This document shows, piece by piece, positions 43,763-53,052 of a stretch of 64,000 nucleotides of DNA. Below the pieces are notes generated by a model. The model ran no database searches. It was not told where the DNA came from and saw only the letters and a list, made by a program, of their open reading frames with translations. The translations under genes and the position numbers were made by a program. The stretch is from Paenibacillus sp. MAHUQ-63 (GTDB lineage Bacteria > Bacillota > Bacilli > Paenibacillales > NBRC-103111), in the NCBI RefSeq assembly GCF_028765165.1, contig NZ_JARADB010000002.1, positions 1 to 64,000 on the forward strand, read 5' to 3'. Positions within the stretch are counted from its first letter, which is position 1; each line of letters opens with the position of its first letter.

Positions 43763-44287
43763 TTACTGAAGCCATTCCAACACGGAAGGGAACAATTCGC
43801 GTTCGATTTGGTCAAGATGTTTTTGTAGGGGGTGAATCGTTATTGTGAGACATCGCGTTAGTTCTTTTGCTTCTTTTTTCGTTATCCTTCCCGTCATCCG
43901 CTGAGTTCTCGTATAAAATAATTTGAGTATTTCCACAATGTGATGAAGCTCTTGTTCAAGAAGCTCACAGAGTGAGATTTGGAAAGCCGCGTAGGAAGTG
44001 GATGCTAGGAAAAGCAGGTCTTTCTCCATCTTCTGAAAAGGATAAAGGACATCTAATAAGCTCCGGATCTCCTTCACCAAATCCTGAATGAATATCATCC
44101 GTTGAGGCCTGTTATTCTCTGCTTCAATGCGAACGGAGAGTTCTAATATCAAATGTAAACCTTTCGTTATATCTTCATATACGACATGGAGTGAACGAAA
44201 TTGTTTCTCGAGCATCCAACGCCAATGCAGGTAGCTATTCATCTCAACCTGACTGGTTATCGAATAAATATTTTGTACAGTATTCAT
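43763..44287 (-). CDS. hemerythrin-like helical protein under Fnr control, 174 aa
   Basis: Not firmly recognised. The protein is all-helical with spaced histidines and acidic residues (EMNSYLHWRWMLEKQF, EQELHHIVEILKLF, TIHPLQKHLDQIERELFPSV), like a divergent HHE-type hemerythrin domain. All ligands cannot be assigned by eye. The ATG follows a perfect AGGAGG. An Fnr promoter precedes it, which fits the presence of other hemerythrin-like and DUF2249 proteins in such regions. Confidence 0.65.
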   Translation of the reverse strand: MNTVQNIYSITSQVEMNSYLHWRWMLEKQFRSLHVVYEDITKGLHLILELSVRIEAENNRPQRMIFIQDLVKEIRSLLDVLYPFQKMEKDLLFLASTSYAAFQISLCELLEQELHHIVEILKLFYTRTQRMTGRITKKEAKELTRCLTITIHPLQKHLDQIERELFPSVLEWLQ

Positions 44288-44317
44288 GGAGGTGCCTCCT
44301 TTTTAGCCTATATCTGA

Positions 44318-44360
44318 ATTTTAAACGTTCCACGCATGCTTGACTGTGATGTATCTCACG
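44318..44360 (-). promoter_or_regulatory. Fnr-dependent promoter of the hemerythrin-like gene
   Basis: TGTGATGTATCTCACG (44345 to 44360), one mismatch, with minus-strand -10 TAAAAT (44323 to 44318). Start near 44311, site at -41.5. Confidence 0.78.
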
Positions 44361-44445
44361 GCGGGTTCCCGTAAAAGGGGTGAGAAAGTCAAAAATTTGG
44401 AGTGGAATGTCATATTATTGGAATCCACCGGGGGAAATCAGAGAC

Positions 44446-44477
44446 TATAATGAAAAAGCTTCTTGGAAAGCGCTTTC
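44446..44477 (+). promoter_or_regulatory. promoter -10 and cre-like site of the giant secreted protein gene
   Basis: TATAAT (44446 to 44451) is followed by a perfect palindrome GAAAGCGCTTTC (44466 to 44477), which differs from the CcpA consensus palindrome only at the outermost bases. Placed about 10 to 25 bases after the start of transcription it would act as a roadblock when preferred sugars are present. Confidence 0.65.
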
Positions 44478-44516
44478 TTCCTTGAAGCCATACCAAGATT
44501 ATGGGGGAGGGGCAAA

Positions 44517-47500
44517 TTGAGCAACTTACGGCAGTTAATCGCATTCATCCTCATCATGGCGCTCGTATGCAGCGCGATGCCGGGTGGCCAAGCTTATGCT
44601 TTGGAGAAAAGCGGGGAGCCAGGATTGTTGGCTTGGTACAAGCTGGATGCGCCTTATGAACTTAACGGTAAGAACATGGCGGAGGATTCCTCCGGCAATG
44701 GTCATCATTCCATCAGTGCAATCGGCACTTGGGTCGAGGATGGCGGCGTATACGGCGGGGCCTTATCATTTAACGGCGTCAGTGATCTGATTCAGCTGAA
44801 CTTGGGGTCAGCTCCGGCAGGATCGTACCTGAAAGAGGCCTTCACGGAGCATTCCGCTTCGTTATGGTTTAAAGCGAACGATACGCAAAAGCTCCAGGTG
44901 CTGTACGAACGCGGAGGCAATGCGTCCGGTATGGCGATTCAATTGAACGCGAACAAGCTGGAGGCCGCTGTAGTGAGCGGTGAGCGGACAACCTTGTCCG
45001 TCGATTTTACAGATACTACATCTTGGCACCATACGATGGTTACTTTCGACGAAGGAACGTTCACGCTGTACTTGGATGGGAAGGTCGCCGCAACGGCTGC
45101 AACGTCGTTTACAAAAGTGAATAGCGCACTTAACGAAGCTGCCATCGGCGCAAAATACGCCGTATATGCATTCGGAGGAGACAACAAGACCGGGGCTTGG
45201 TTCAACGGGATGATCGATAATGTGCGTTTGTACGACAGAGCGGTTATGCCTTCGATCGAAGTGACCGGGGTCACCCTGGATAAGGCGCGGTTGACCGCGA
45301 CGGTCGGCGAATCGGTGTATCTTACCGCTTCTCCCCAGCCGTCGGTCGCGACGAATCGCAATGTCACCTGGACTTCCAGCGATGAATCCGTCGTGACGGT
45401 CGCCGTTTACGGTTCAGGACAAGCAGCCGTCGTAGGCAAAAAAGCGGGCAGTGCAACCGTAACCGCGACAACCGCGGATGGCCATTATACAGCTGAGAGC
45501 GTTGTTACCGTCCTTCCGTCGCGGATCTCCATGCCCTTCGAGGGACTGGAGGCCTGGTACAAGCTGGATGCGCCATTCGCTTACAACGGCAGGCAAGTTG
45601 CAGAGGATTCCTCTGGCAACGGGCATCATTCTGTAAGCGCTGTCGGAGCCTGGCTGCCGGATGGCGGTGTTGACGGCGGGGCCTTCTCCTTCAATGGATC
45701 GTCAAGCATCCTACAACTCAATACGAATACAATGCCGTTCTTAAGGGATGAGTTCTCCGCATTCACCGCTGCGATGTGGTTCAAGCCGGCGGATCTGAAC
45801 ACCAGACAGGTATTGTTCGAGCGCGGAGGCAATGGGGCAGGTCTGGCCATTCAAATTCATGGAGGGAAGCTTGAGGCTGCCGTTGTGAATAACAAACCCA
45901 AAATTGATCGAGTCCTTCTTTCCACAGAGCTGACCGGTGCAGACGAATGGCATCACGTATCCGTTTCTTTCGGTAATCAATCCTTCAAGCTGTTCCTTGA
46001 CGGACAATTGGTCAAAGAAACGGTTACGTCTTTCGACAAAGTTGCCGCAGCAGCTAACGAGGGGGCGCTTGGTGCGAGATTCGCCGTCGATGCTTTCGAC
46101 GGATCGGCGACAGGAGCCAACTTCAACGGGGTTATCGATGACGTTCGCTTGTACCATGCTGCCGTCGAGCCTGTCGTAGGTACGGTCCATCCGCAAAGCG
46201 TCAGCCTGAATCGGACGGCGGTTACGCTGGGGACGGGGCTTTCGCAGGAGCTCGCTGCAACGGTTATCCCGAAGCATGCGACGAATCAGGATGTGATCTG
46301 GTCCTCCAGCGACGAATCCGTCGCGAAAGTTACATCGACCGGCGGTCTGAAGGCTGCCGTGCAAGGGATATCGGAAGGAACGACGACCATTACCGTGACA
46401 ACGGTCGATGGGGAATACAAGGCGATGAGCATCGTAACTGTCGAGAATATTCCGGTTGTTGGGGTAAGTCTTACGCCTGAGGACGCAGAAATTACGGTGG
46501 GAACGACGCAAGCCTTAACGCCGAAGTTCCTGCCTGCCAATGCGTCGAATCAGAAGGTAAGCTGGTCTTCCGACAATTCGTCTATAGCATCGGTTGACGA
46601 ATCGGGTGTCGTGACAGCGCTTCAGCCAGGTACAGCAACGATTACCGTGGCGACAGCGGAAGGGGGGCATACGGCTTCTGTGGTTATTACAGTCAAGGGC
46701 ATACCGGTCGCGGGGATCTCTCTGAATCACCCGAAAGTTGCGTTAGCGGTAGATCGGACGCATCTGCTGTCAGCCGCGATCGTGCCTAAGAACGCATCGA
46801 ATCTTCATGTAACCTGGTCGACTTCGGATCCTTCCGTGGCAGCCGTTGATACGAGCGGCAGAGTGACGGCCGTGGGACCGGGCAACGCATTCATAACGGT
46901 AACAACCGAAGATGGAGGCTTGACGGCGAGCAGTGAAGTCACGGTGTACCCATCCGCTCTAGAGAAAATAGATAACCTGTTTCGTGTCGATACAGGGCCC
47001 GATCTAGGCAAGAAGGCTACTCTCTATGACGGAACGATCGAGAAGTATAACGGCTACTATTATGCGATGGGAACCGGTACACTCGGACATGTGTATCGGT
47101 CGAAGGATATGATTCATTGGGAAAGTCCTTATAGGTTAATTTCAAATGACCCGAGTACGATGCCTCCGACAGTGAATCCGGCTGATTACAACGAATTAGG
47201 GGCATCTGACCTGTTCTTTCACAACGGGGTGATGTTCTATACCTACAATGGCACCTCGTTGATCTACGGAGACCCGAGTACGATGAATACGGTACCGGAT
47301 TTTCGTAACGCCCTCTGGGATAAGAAGTTTGACGATGGTATTGACCCGCAGCTGTTCGTTGCGCACAACGGGGATTTGATCTTCTTGCGCAAGGTAAATC
47401 CGGACGAGGTGGATCCGAATACCGGGAAGGCTAAGCCGGGGAATGCCGGAGCGTGGGTATGGAACGTACAATCGTTCTTCAACGAGAAGGGCCATCCGGG

Positions 47501-50500
47501 CCGGAGCAAGGCGATCGAGACGGTTCATACACAGAAGGGCCAATGGGCCAATGTGAACTTCGTCAATTTCGAAGGACCGGAGCTATTCTACCATAACGGC
47601 CAGTATTACATGTTGTATGTCGGAAATCAGATGTTCCCGGAAACAGGACTTTATGAGACCGGGGTGGCGCAAGCGGACAGCTACGATAAAATTACTAATG
47701 AAACCAAATACCCGGGCAAGCTGCTGGCGCGCAATATGGAGGGGTTGCTCCTGAAATATAAGGTCATCCTGCCGACGGCCGAGCATGGCGGTCAGCCTTA
47801 TCAGTATACCTTCAATGCGCCCCAAGCGGGCTGGAACCATATCGGCTCCGATACGAAGGGTTGGGTATCCGGGGAGGGCGGCTTCGGCTGGCCGGATACG
47901 AGAACGGGGAAAATCCCGACCATTTACAACAACGGGAAAACGGCGACGTCCGAGATATGGGCGCATCCGAACGGTCAGCCCTCCATGTGGGCGAAACGCT
48001 CCTTCCATCTGGATGCTGTGCCGGAGACCACGGCGCTGCGCTATCGTCTGGAGGGATATGGAAAGCTGTATGTGAACGGCAAGGAGTTCTTCGCGTTCAA
48101 TGGTCAGCAGCGAGCTTACAAGATGGTCGAGGTTCCCGCCGAACTTCTGCAGGCCGGGGAGAACGTGATTGCCGTAGAAATTAGTAAAGACGGCGGGGAC
48201 CCATTGAATTTCTACCATCTGGATTTCGGTCTGTACGATACGAACGGTCATCCGGTTGAGCCCGATATTATCGGACCGTCGCAACCGAATATCATAAAGG
48301 GGCCGAACGGCTTCGAGACTTGGGCCACCTATAAGGCTTTCTGGAACAGCGATAACGGGCAAGGAAAGGATCGCGTCTACTTCTGGGATCAGGAGATGGT
48401 CGTCGACGGACCGACGTCTTATGATTCGGAAGGGATTCATCCGGATGCCTGGACACCGACGTTCCAGGACCGGTTCGATTCGGAAGCCAGCTTGCAGCAT
48501 TACGACATCCCGGGGGCAGGCGTACGGATCGACAACGAGGCGTTGTACTTTAACAACCCTGGCGACTCGAAACAGGTGCTGCTGAACGGTTACGAAGCGG
48601 AAAATGTCTTCGTAGAGGCCAATCTCCGATTCGATGACAAGGATTTCGGAGACGAGGGGCAGGCCGGCATTGTGGTATGGCATCAGGATGAGCATCATTA
48701 TGTGAATGTGTTGGTCGACCGCGATGACCGGAAGCTTGTCGTCCAGTCCCGCATAGACGGCGTTTCGGAGAGCTCGGTCATAGACCTGCCTTCGACGTTC
48801 GCCTTCCTGGACGATGACCCGCGTGCCAAAGACTTCGCGGAGCAATATCATACGCTCAGGGTCTATAAGAACGGGGCCAAATTGTTTGCGGAATTGGATC
48901 ACTACACGCTTAACGACGACCGGCCGGTGTTCGAGCATGAGTCGATGGCTGCTCCAGGGCGAATTGGCTTGATCAGCAGCAAGGCCAAGGTTCGGATGGA
49001 TAACGTAACCGTGACGACCGGTTGGAGCGAATACGGAACGTATATGAACGGTTGGGATCAAGCGTGGTCGGTTACCGAGAAGGGCTTGCAGTCTCCTGAA
49101 GCCGGTGAAGCGCTCACGGTGAAGGGCGATCGGATGCTCGGGCATGAATTTTCGGTGAATGTGAATACGGGCTCCCTGCCAGACAAGGGTAAGGCGGGCG
49201 TCATTCTCGCGTATGTCGACGACCGGAACTACGTGACGGCAAGTACGAATTACGCCACGAACGAATTCGAGCTGCGCAAGGTTGTCGATGGCCAGGAGGA
49301 GATGATGGCCGTCGCTCCCACAGCGAGAGACACGATCTATGGGCACAGCAACTACGCAGAGAACGGTCAGCGCGAGTATGTATACGATCTGCGCGCAGAA
49401 GCGGAGATTTCATCGGCGAAGATCCTGTGGTTCCATGGTCCGTTCTCGTACATGAACAAGAACTTTGAGCTGCCTCCATCGAACTCGGCAGATTTCAAGT
49501 TCGACAGCTGGACGAATGGTTGGAACCCGGTACCCTTTACGTATCAAGATAAGGGAAAAGGCGATTATCATATTGCCGGCTTTGAGGAAAATGTGAAAAC
49601 CAGTCAGCTTCGATTGAGCGTCCCCTCGGAATCGAATCGTCCGTTCTCTTTCGCCCTTCGGGAAGAGATCAGCGCGCAAAACTTCTACAAAGTAGTTAGG
49701 TCGAAGGGGAAAATCTATGTATGGGTGAACAACAATCTGATCTTCGACGCAGAGGATCCATTCTTCAACAGACCCGCTCAGGCAGGCCTTTATACCGATG
49801 GCATCCAGGCCGCCTACAACGCCCTAACCGGCTTCGACGTATCGGGACAGCTTCCTGCGAGCGATGACGGCGGCGCTTCTCTGACCGTGAAAGCGGAGGT
49901 GGCCGGCCAAGCCGGCAGCAACGGATGGTACGTTTCGGATGTCAATGTCACACTGCGTCCGCAAGGAGAAGCCTTGGATCACGTCAACCTGTTCTACAGT
50001 CTGGATGCGGGAGGCACCTGGCACGCGTACAGCCACCCGATCGCGATTTCCGCCGAAGGCGTGAGTGAGCTCCTCTATCGCGCCGAAGATGGGGCCGGGC
50101 ATACAACGAAGATCGCAACGCTCACCATCAACATCGATAAGACCGCGCCTGTCATCGCGTTAAATGGACTGTCCCCTGTCACCGTGCCAGCCGGCGGGAC
50201 TTATAACGAGCAAGGCGCAACGGCAACCGATAATATCGGTCCTGTGGGCGAGATTACGGTTATAGGTGAAGTTCATACCAACACGGTAGGCACCTACACA
50301 CTGCGATACCGGGTTTCCGACCAAGCGGGGAACGCTGCCGCGGAAGCGGTACGGAAGGTAACGGTCGAGGAGGCAGAGGATGCATCCGAAACTGGCGAGC
50401 CTGCCGGCGAAGGCAGCCAGACGGAGGGAACCCCTGCCGGAGGAAGCACAGCGCCGACCTCCGGGAGCAAGGAACGGCAAACGGATGTGAGCCCGGAAGC

Positions 50501-51428
50501 AAGCAAGCAGTTGGAGCTGGAAGGCGGAGTAAAGATTCAAGTTCCTGCGGGCGCCGTGTCTTCGAAGGGGACGATTCGGATCACGGTTGTCGAACCGGAC
50601 CAGATTCCCGCGAATGGCGCTCTTCAACCGGTCAGCCGGATTTTCGAACTGTCCAGTACGACGGGCGATCGGTTCTCGAAGCCGCTTGAGCTTTCATTCG
50701 TCTACGAGGCCAAGCAATTGAAGCCGGGAAGCCAACCGGCCGTGTACTATTATCACGCAGGCCAGAAGCGTTGGATGTTCCTCGGCGGTACCGTTAATGA
50801 AGGCGGAACGATTCGGGTGAATGTCGACCACTTCACGAAGTTCGCCGTCTTCTCCTATGAACCGGCAGAGATGAAGGACATGGCGAGCCATTGGGCGGCA
50901 AGCTACGTGCACCGCCTCGCAGGGATGAATGTCACAGCCGGATACCCGGACGGAAGCTTCCGGCCGGAAGCAACCGTTACGAGGTCCGAATTCGCTAAGA
51001 TGCTGGCTACGGCCTTAGGTCTTGAAGCAGCCTCCCGCGACACGAACTTCTCGGATGAAGCGGATATCCCGTCTTGGGCGAAGCCGCACATCGCGGCCGC
51101 CGTACAAGCGGGCCTGATTCAAGGCTACGTGGAAGCCGGCACGACTAGCTTCCAAGGGCAGCTCGCCGTGACGCGCGGGGAAGCCGCCGTGATGACAGCG
51201 AGAGCTTTGCAGCAATACGGAAGAAGTACGGCCGGTTTGACGAGATCTGCACCGAGTATGACAGACGCCTCGGACATTCCGTCCTGGGCGAAACCATCGA
51301 TCGACCACGCTCTATCTGCGGGCATCTTGAATGGTTACGAAGATGGCGCTTTCCGCGCTGGCCGTACAACGACAAGGGGCGAAGCAGCCGCGATGATTTA
51401 TAAATTGCTGGCCGCATTGGGCATATAG
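44517..51428 (+). CDS. giant secreted LamG/Big2/GH43-like/SLH protein, about 2303 aa
   Basis: Cell-wall-anchored polysaccharide-degrading protein. I start at TTG 44517 behind GGGGGAGGGG, giving a signal peptide cut near AYA. Order by residue: LamG (37-245), Big2 (247-333), second LamG (343-552), three Big2 (559-815), GH43-like five-blade propeller (from 817) with candidate acids in LYDGTIEKYNG, GIDPQLF and FEGPELF. A jelly-roll (about 1095-1242) interrupts the propeller, which resumes to about 1315. Two LamG-like domains (1319-1778), Ig-like domains (1788-1952), a Gly/Thr linker, a ZU5-like domain (1998-2112) and three SLH repeats end it. GH43 substrates are arabinan, xylan or galactan types; the exact one is unknown. 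Confidence 0.9.
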   Translation: MSNLRQLIAFILIMALVCSAMPGGQAYALEKSGEPGLLAWYKLDAPYELNGKNMAEDSSGNGHHSISAIGTWVEDGGVYGGALSFNGVSDLIQLNLGSAPAGSYLKEAFTEHSASLWFKANDTQKLQVLYERGGNASGMAIQLNANKLEAAVVSGERTTLSVDFTDTTSWHHTMVTFDEGTFTLYLDGKVAATAATSFTKVNSALNEAAIGAKYAVYAFGGDNKTGAWFNGMIDNVRLYDRAVMPSIEVTGVTLDKARLTATVGESVYLTASPQPSVATNRNVTWTSSDESVVTVAVYGSGQAAVVGKKAGSATVTATTADGHYTAESVVTVLPSRISMPFEGLEAWYKLDAPFAYNGRQVAEDSSGNGHHSVSAVGAWLPDGGVDGGAFSFNGSSSILQLNTNTMPFLRDEFSAFTAAMWFKPADLNTRQVLFERGGNGAGLAIQIHGGKLEAAVVNNKPKIDRVLLSTELTGADEWHHVSVSFGNQSFKLFLDGQLVKETVTSFDKVAAAANEGALGARFAVDAFDGSATGANFNGVIDDVRLYHAAVEPVVGTVHPQSVSLNRTAVTLGTGLSQELAATVIPKHATNQDVIWSSSDESVAKVTSTGGLKAAVQGISEGTTTITVTTVDGEYKAMSIVTVENIPVVGVSLTPEDAEITVGTTQALTPKFLPANASNQKVSWSSDNSSIASVDESGVVTALQPGTATITVATAEGGHTASVVITVKGIPVAGISLNHPKVALAVDRTHLLSAAIVPKNASNLHVTWSTSDPSVAAVDTSGRVTAVGPGNAFITVTTEDGGLTASSEVTVYPSALEKIDNLFRVDTGPDLGKKATLYDGTIEKYNGYYYAMGTGTLGHVYRSKDMIHWESPYRLISNDPSTMPPTVNPADYNELGASDLFFHNGVMFYTYNGTSLIYGDPSTMNTVPDFRNALWDKKFDDGIDPQLFVAHNGDLIFLRKVNPDEVDPNTGKAKPGNAGAWVWNVQSFFNEKGHPGRSKAIETVHTQKGQWANVNFVNFEGPELFYHNGQYYMLYVGNQMFPETGLYETGVAQADSYDKITNETKYPGKLLARNMEGLLLKYKVILPTAEHGGQPYQYTFNAPQAGWNHIGSDTKGWVSGEGGFGWPDTRTGKIPTIYNNGKTATSEIWAHPNGQPSMWAKRSFHLDAVPETTALRYRLEGYGKLYVNGKEFFAFNGQQRAYKMVEVPAELLQAGENVIAVEISKDGGDPLNFYHLDFGLYDTNGHPVEPDIIGPSQPNIIKGPNGFETWATYKAFWNSDNGQGKDRVYFWDQEMVVDGPTSYDSEGIHPDAWTPTFQDRFDSEASLQHYDIPGAGVRIDNEALYFNNPGDSKQVLLNGYEAENVFVEANLRFDDKDFGDEGQAGIVVWHQDEHHYVNVLVDRDDRKLVVQSRIDGVSESSVIDLPSTFAFLDDDPRAKDFAEQYHTLRVYKNGAKLFAELDHYTLNDDRPVFEHESMAAPGRIGLISSKAKVRMDNVTVTTGWSEYGTYMNGWDQAWSVTEKGLQSPEAGEALTVKGDRMLGHEFSVNVNTGSLPDKGKAGVILAYVDDRNYVTASTNYATNEFELRKVVDGQEEMMAVAPTARDTIYGHSNYAENGQREYVYDLRAEAEISSAKILWFHGPFSYMNKNFELPPSNSADFKFDSWTNGWNPVPFTYQDKGKGDYHIAGFEENVKTSQLRLSVPSESNRPFSFALREEISAQNFYKVVRSKGKIYVWVNNNLIFDAEDPFFNRPAQAGLYTDGIQAAYNALTGFDVSGQLPASDDGGASLTVKAEVAGQAGSNGWYVSDVNVTLRPQGEALDHVNLFYSLDAGGTWHAYSHPIAISAEGVSELLYRAEDGAGHTTKIATLTINIDKTAPVIALNGLSPVTVPAGGTYNEQGATATDNIGPVGEITVIGEVHTNTVGTYTLRYRVSDQAGNAAAEAVRKVTVEEAEDASETGEPAGEGSQTEGTPAGGSTAPTSGSKERQTDVSPEASKQLELEGGVKIQVPAGAVSSKGTIRITVVEPDQIPANGALQPVSRIFELSSTTGDRFSKPLELSFVYEAKQLKPGSQPAVYYYHAGQKRWMFLGGTVNEGGTIRVNVDHFTKFAVFSYEPAEMKDMASHWAASYVHRLAGMNVTAGYPDGSFRPEATVTRSEFAKMLATALGLEAASRDTNFSDEADIPSWAKPHIAAAVQAGLIQGYVEAGTTSFQGQLAVTRGEAAVMTARALQQYGRSTAGLTRSAPSMTDASDIPSWAKPSIDHALSAGILNGYEDGAFRAGRTTTRGEAAAMIYKLLAALGI

Positions 51429-51438
51429 CTTATTGAAA

Positions 51439-51476
51439 TAAAACGGAGCGCCGCGGGTTTGCGGGCTCCGTTTTAT
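51439..51476 (+). terminator. terminator after the giant gene
   Basis: Twelve-base stem ATAAAACGGAGC / GCTCCGTTTTAT closing a GC-rich loop. The rest of the 309-base gap to the next gene has no convincing frame. Confidence 0.88.
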
Positions 51477-51655
51477 GCGTTATTCTGAAGCATCACATTT
51501 TTTTACTGTAGAAGGACAAGATAGATTCTCAAAACGGTTGAGAAATCTAGCATAATGAATTAACATACAGGAGTAGTTCATCCCAGTGATAGGAATGCAG
51601 ATGTGCGCTTCATTAGAAGCGTCAATTAACGCTATATTTTCTATTGTAACGGTGG

Positions 51656-51679
51656 AAGCCCTTTTCATGAAGGGTTTTT
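51656..51679 (+). terminator. terminator-like hairpin before the DUF4317 gene
   Basis: Stem GCCCTT / AAGGGT with a six-base loop and five T. It lies in a gap without a recognised gene, so the transcript it ends (a small RNA or read-through) is unknown. Confidence 0.55.
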
Positions 51680-51737
51680 GTTTTGATGTGAATGCTCAGT
51701 AAGGCTATTACACTTCATAGGAGTTGACTAACGAATC

Positions 51738-52901
51738 ATGATGAAGAAAGAAATCGCACATATTCGCAAGCAATTTAAATTGGATCACGAGATGCTTAAA
51801 ATTTTCGATATTTTCAACGTGTATATCATGAAGGAAAGCAATGAGATTTACCATTATGAGCGCCAGCCGTTCGCCCTATTGGACAGGGAGAAGCAGGAAC
51901 TCTATATGATCAATTTCAAAAAACTGCTGACCGGCGAATTAGATCAGAAGATGTTCGAGTTAAAGTTTCAGGAGGAAGCGGAGCAGCCTACGCAGGTGCT
52001 TCTTCATCAAGGTCTGGTAACCGGGAATCCGGAAGAATGGCAAGATCTCATGCTCTTGTTGGTGGAGAAAATGCTGGTGGATACCCAATACGAACAAGAT
52101 ACGGTGGTAACCTTCGTCCGTGGACAATACTCCCGTCCGACCAAGGCCAGGAACGAAGAAGCCGAGGTGAGCGAAAAGGACGAGATGTTCGCGAATCTGT
52201 TCATTCTGTGCAGCGTGAATTCCACGGAACAACAGCGGAAAACGCTCATGTTTGATTATGTGGAGAGGGAATTCAAGTACAACGTCTTCGTAGACCCGAT
52301 CATCAAATTGAACACGCCGGAGCAAGGCTTTTTCTATCCTAGCGTGACGGACAACTATTCGGACATGAATCGCATTCTGTATTGCGCAGGGAAAGCGAAT
52401 GAACCGAATCCGCGATTCATCGAGCAAGTCCTAAATGCCGAGAAGACCGTGACGGCGTTAGAAGAGAGAGCCATTTTCGAGGACATCGTGAAGGAAGTGG
52501 CGGGCGAACAGCTGGATGCCGCTACGATCGCTCATGTGTACGAGGAAATTCACCGGGTCATCGAGTCCAACGAGGAAGAAGAGCCTCCTAAGCTGGATTA
52601 TAAAGATGTGGGGCGCATGCTGTCCGCGAGCGGCGTGGAGAACGTGACGATGGAAAGGGTGGAACGAGCGTTCCAGGCGGTCGTCGACGACAAAAACTAT
52701 GAAATCAAAGCGAGCAGCGTCATTCCGAAGTTCACTTCGAAATCGATTAAGATAGATACGAAGGTAGCCACGATTACGGTCAGTCCGCAAGATTTAAAGT
52801 ACGTGAGACAGGTGAATTATCAAGGAAAACGCTGTATCCTGATCGAGGTTGACGAAGACGCCGTGATCGAAGGATTTACGCTTAGTACGGAGACGTTGTA
52901 G
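51738..52901 (+). CDS. DUF4317 domain protein
   Basis: A 387-residue cytoplasmic protein matching DUF4317 (N terminus KKEIAHIRKQFKLDHEMLKI then FNVYIMKESNEIYHYERQPF). The function of the family is unknown; it is frequent in Firmicutes. No helix or signal for the membrane is seen. The start is ATG 51738 or 51741; upstream GGAGTTGACTAACGA gives a modest binding site. It is a single gene closed by a bidirectional terminator. Confidence 0.9.
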   Translation: MMKKEIAHIRKQFKLDHEMLKIFDIFNVYIMKESNEIYHYERQPFALLDREKQELYMINFKKLLTGELDQKMFELKFQEEAEQPTQVLLHQGLVTGNPEEWQDLMLLLVEKMLVDTQYEQDTVVTFVRGQYSRPTKARNEEAEVSEKDEMFANLFILCSVNSTEQQRKTLMFDYVEREFKYNVFVDPIIKLNTPEQGFFYPSVTDNYSDMNRILYCAGKANEPNPRFIEQVLNAEKTVTALEERAIFEDIVKEVAGEQLDAATIAHVYEEIHRVIESNEEEEPPKLDYKDVGRMLSASGVENVTMERVERAFQAVVDDKNYEIKASSVIPKFTSKSIKIDTKVATITVSPQDLKYVRQVNYQGKRCILIEVDEDAVIEGFTLSTETL

Positions 52902-52964
52902 AGACGTTGTAAGCCCAAGCTTATGCATAGGAACCCAGTCGGCCTGCTTCGATTTAATAAACCA

Positions 52965-53006
52965 TTAAAAAACTTCCCTCCTATTGCCCGGAGGGAAGTT
53001 TTCTTC
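52965..53006. terminator. bidirectional terminator
   Basis: Arms AACTTCCCTCC / GGAGGGAAGTT with A and T runs on the two sides, between converging genes. Confidence 0.93.
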
Positions 53007-53052
53007 GTTGGAGCCGGTGGAATAGGGGGACGCAGGTGGGAAAAGAGTACGC

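Noticed and set aside
47583..49346. 587-codon minus-strand frame inside the giant gene
   Set aside because: It mirrors the codon pattern of the plus-strand GH43 region, has no binding site and encodes no recognisable domain.
51596..51703. Small frame MQMCASLEASINAIF... between the giant gene and DUF4317 gene
   Set aside because: No convincing ribosome binding site, and the frame runs through a terminator-like hairpin.
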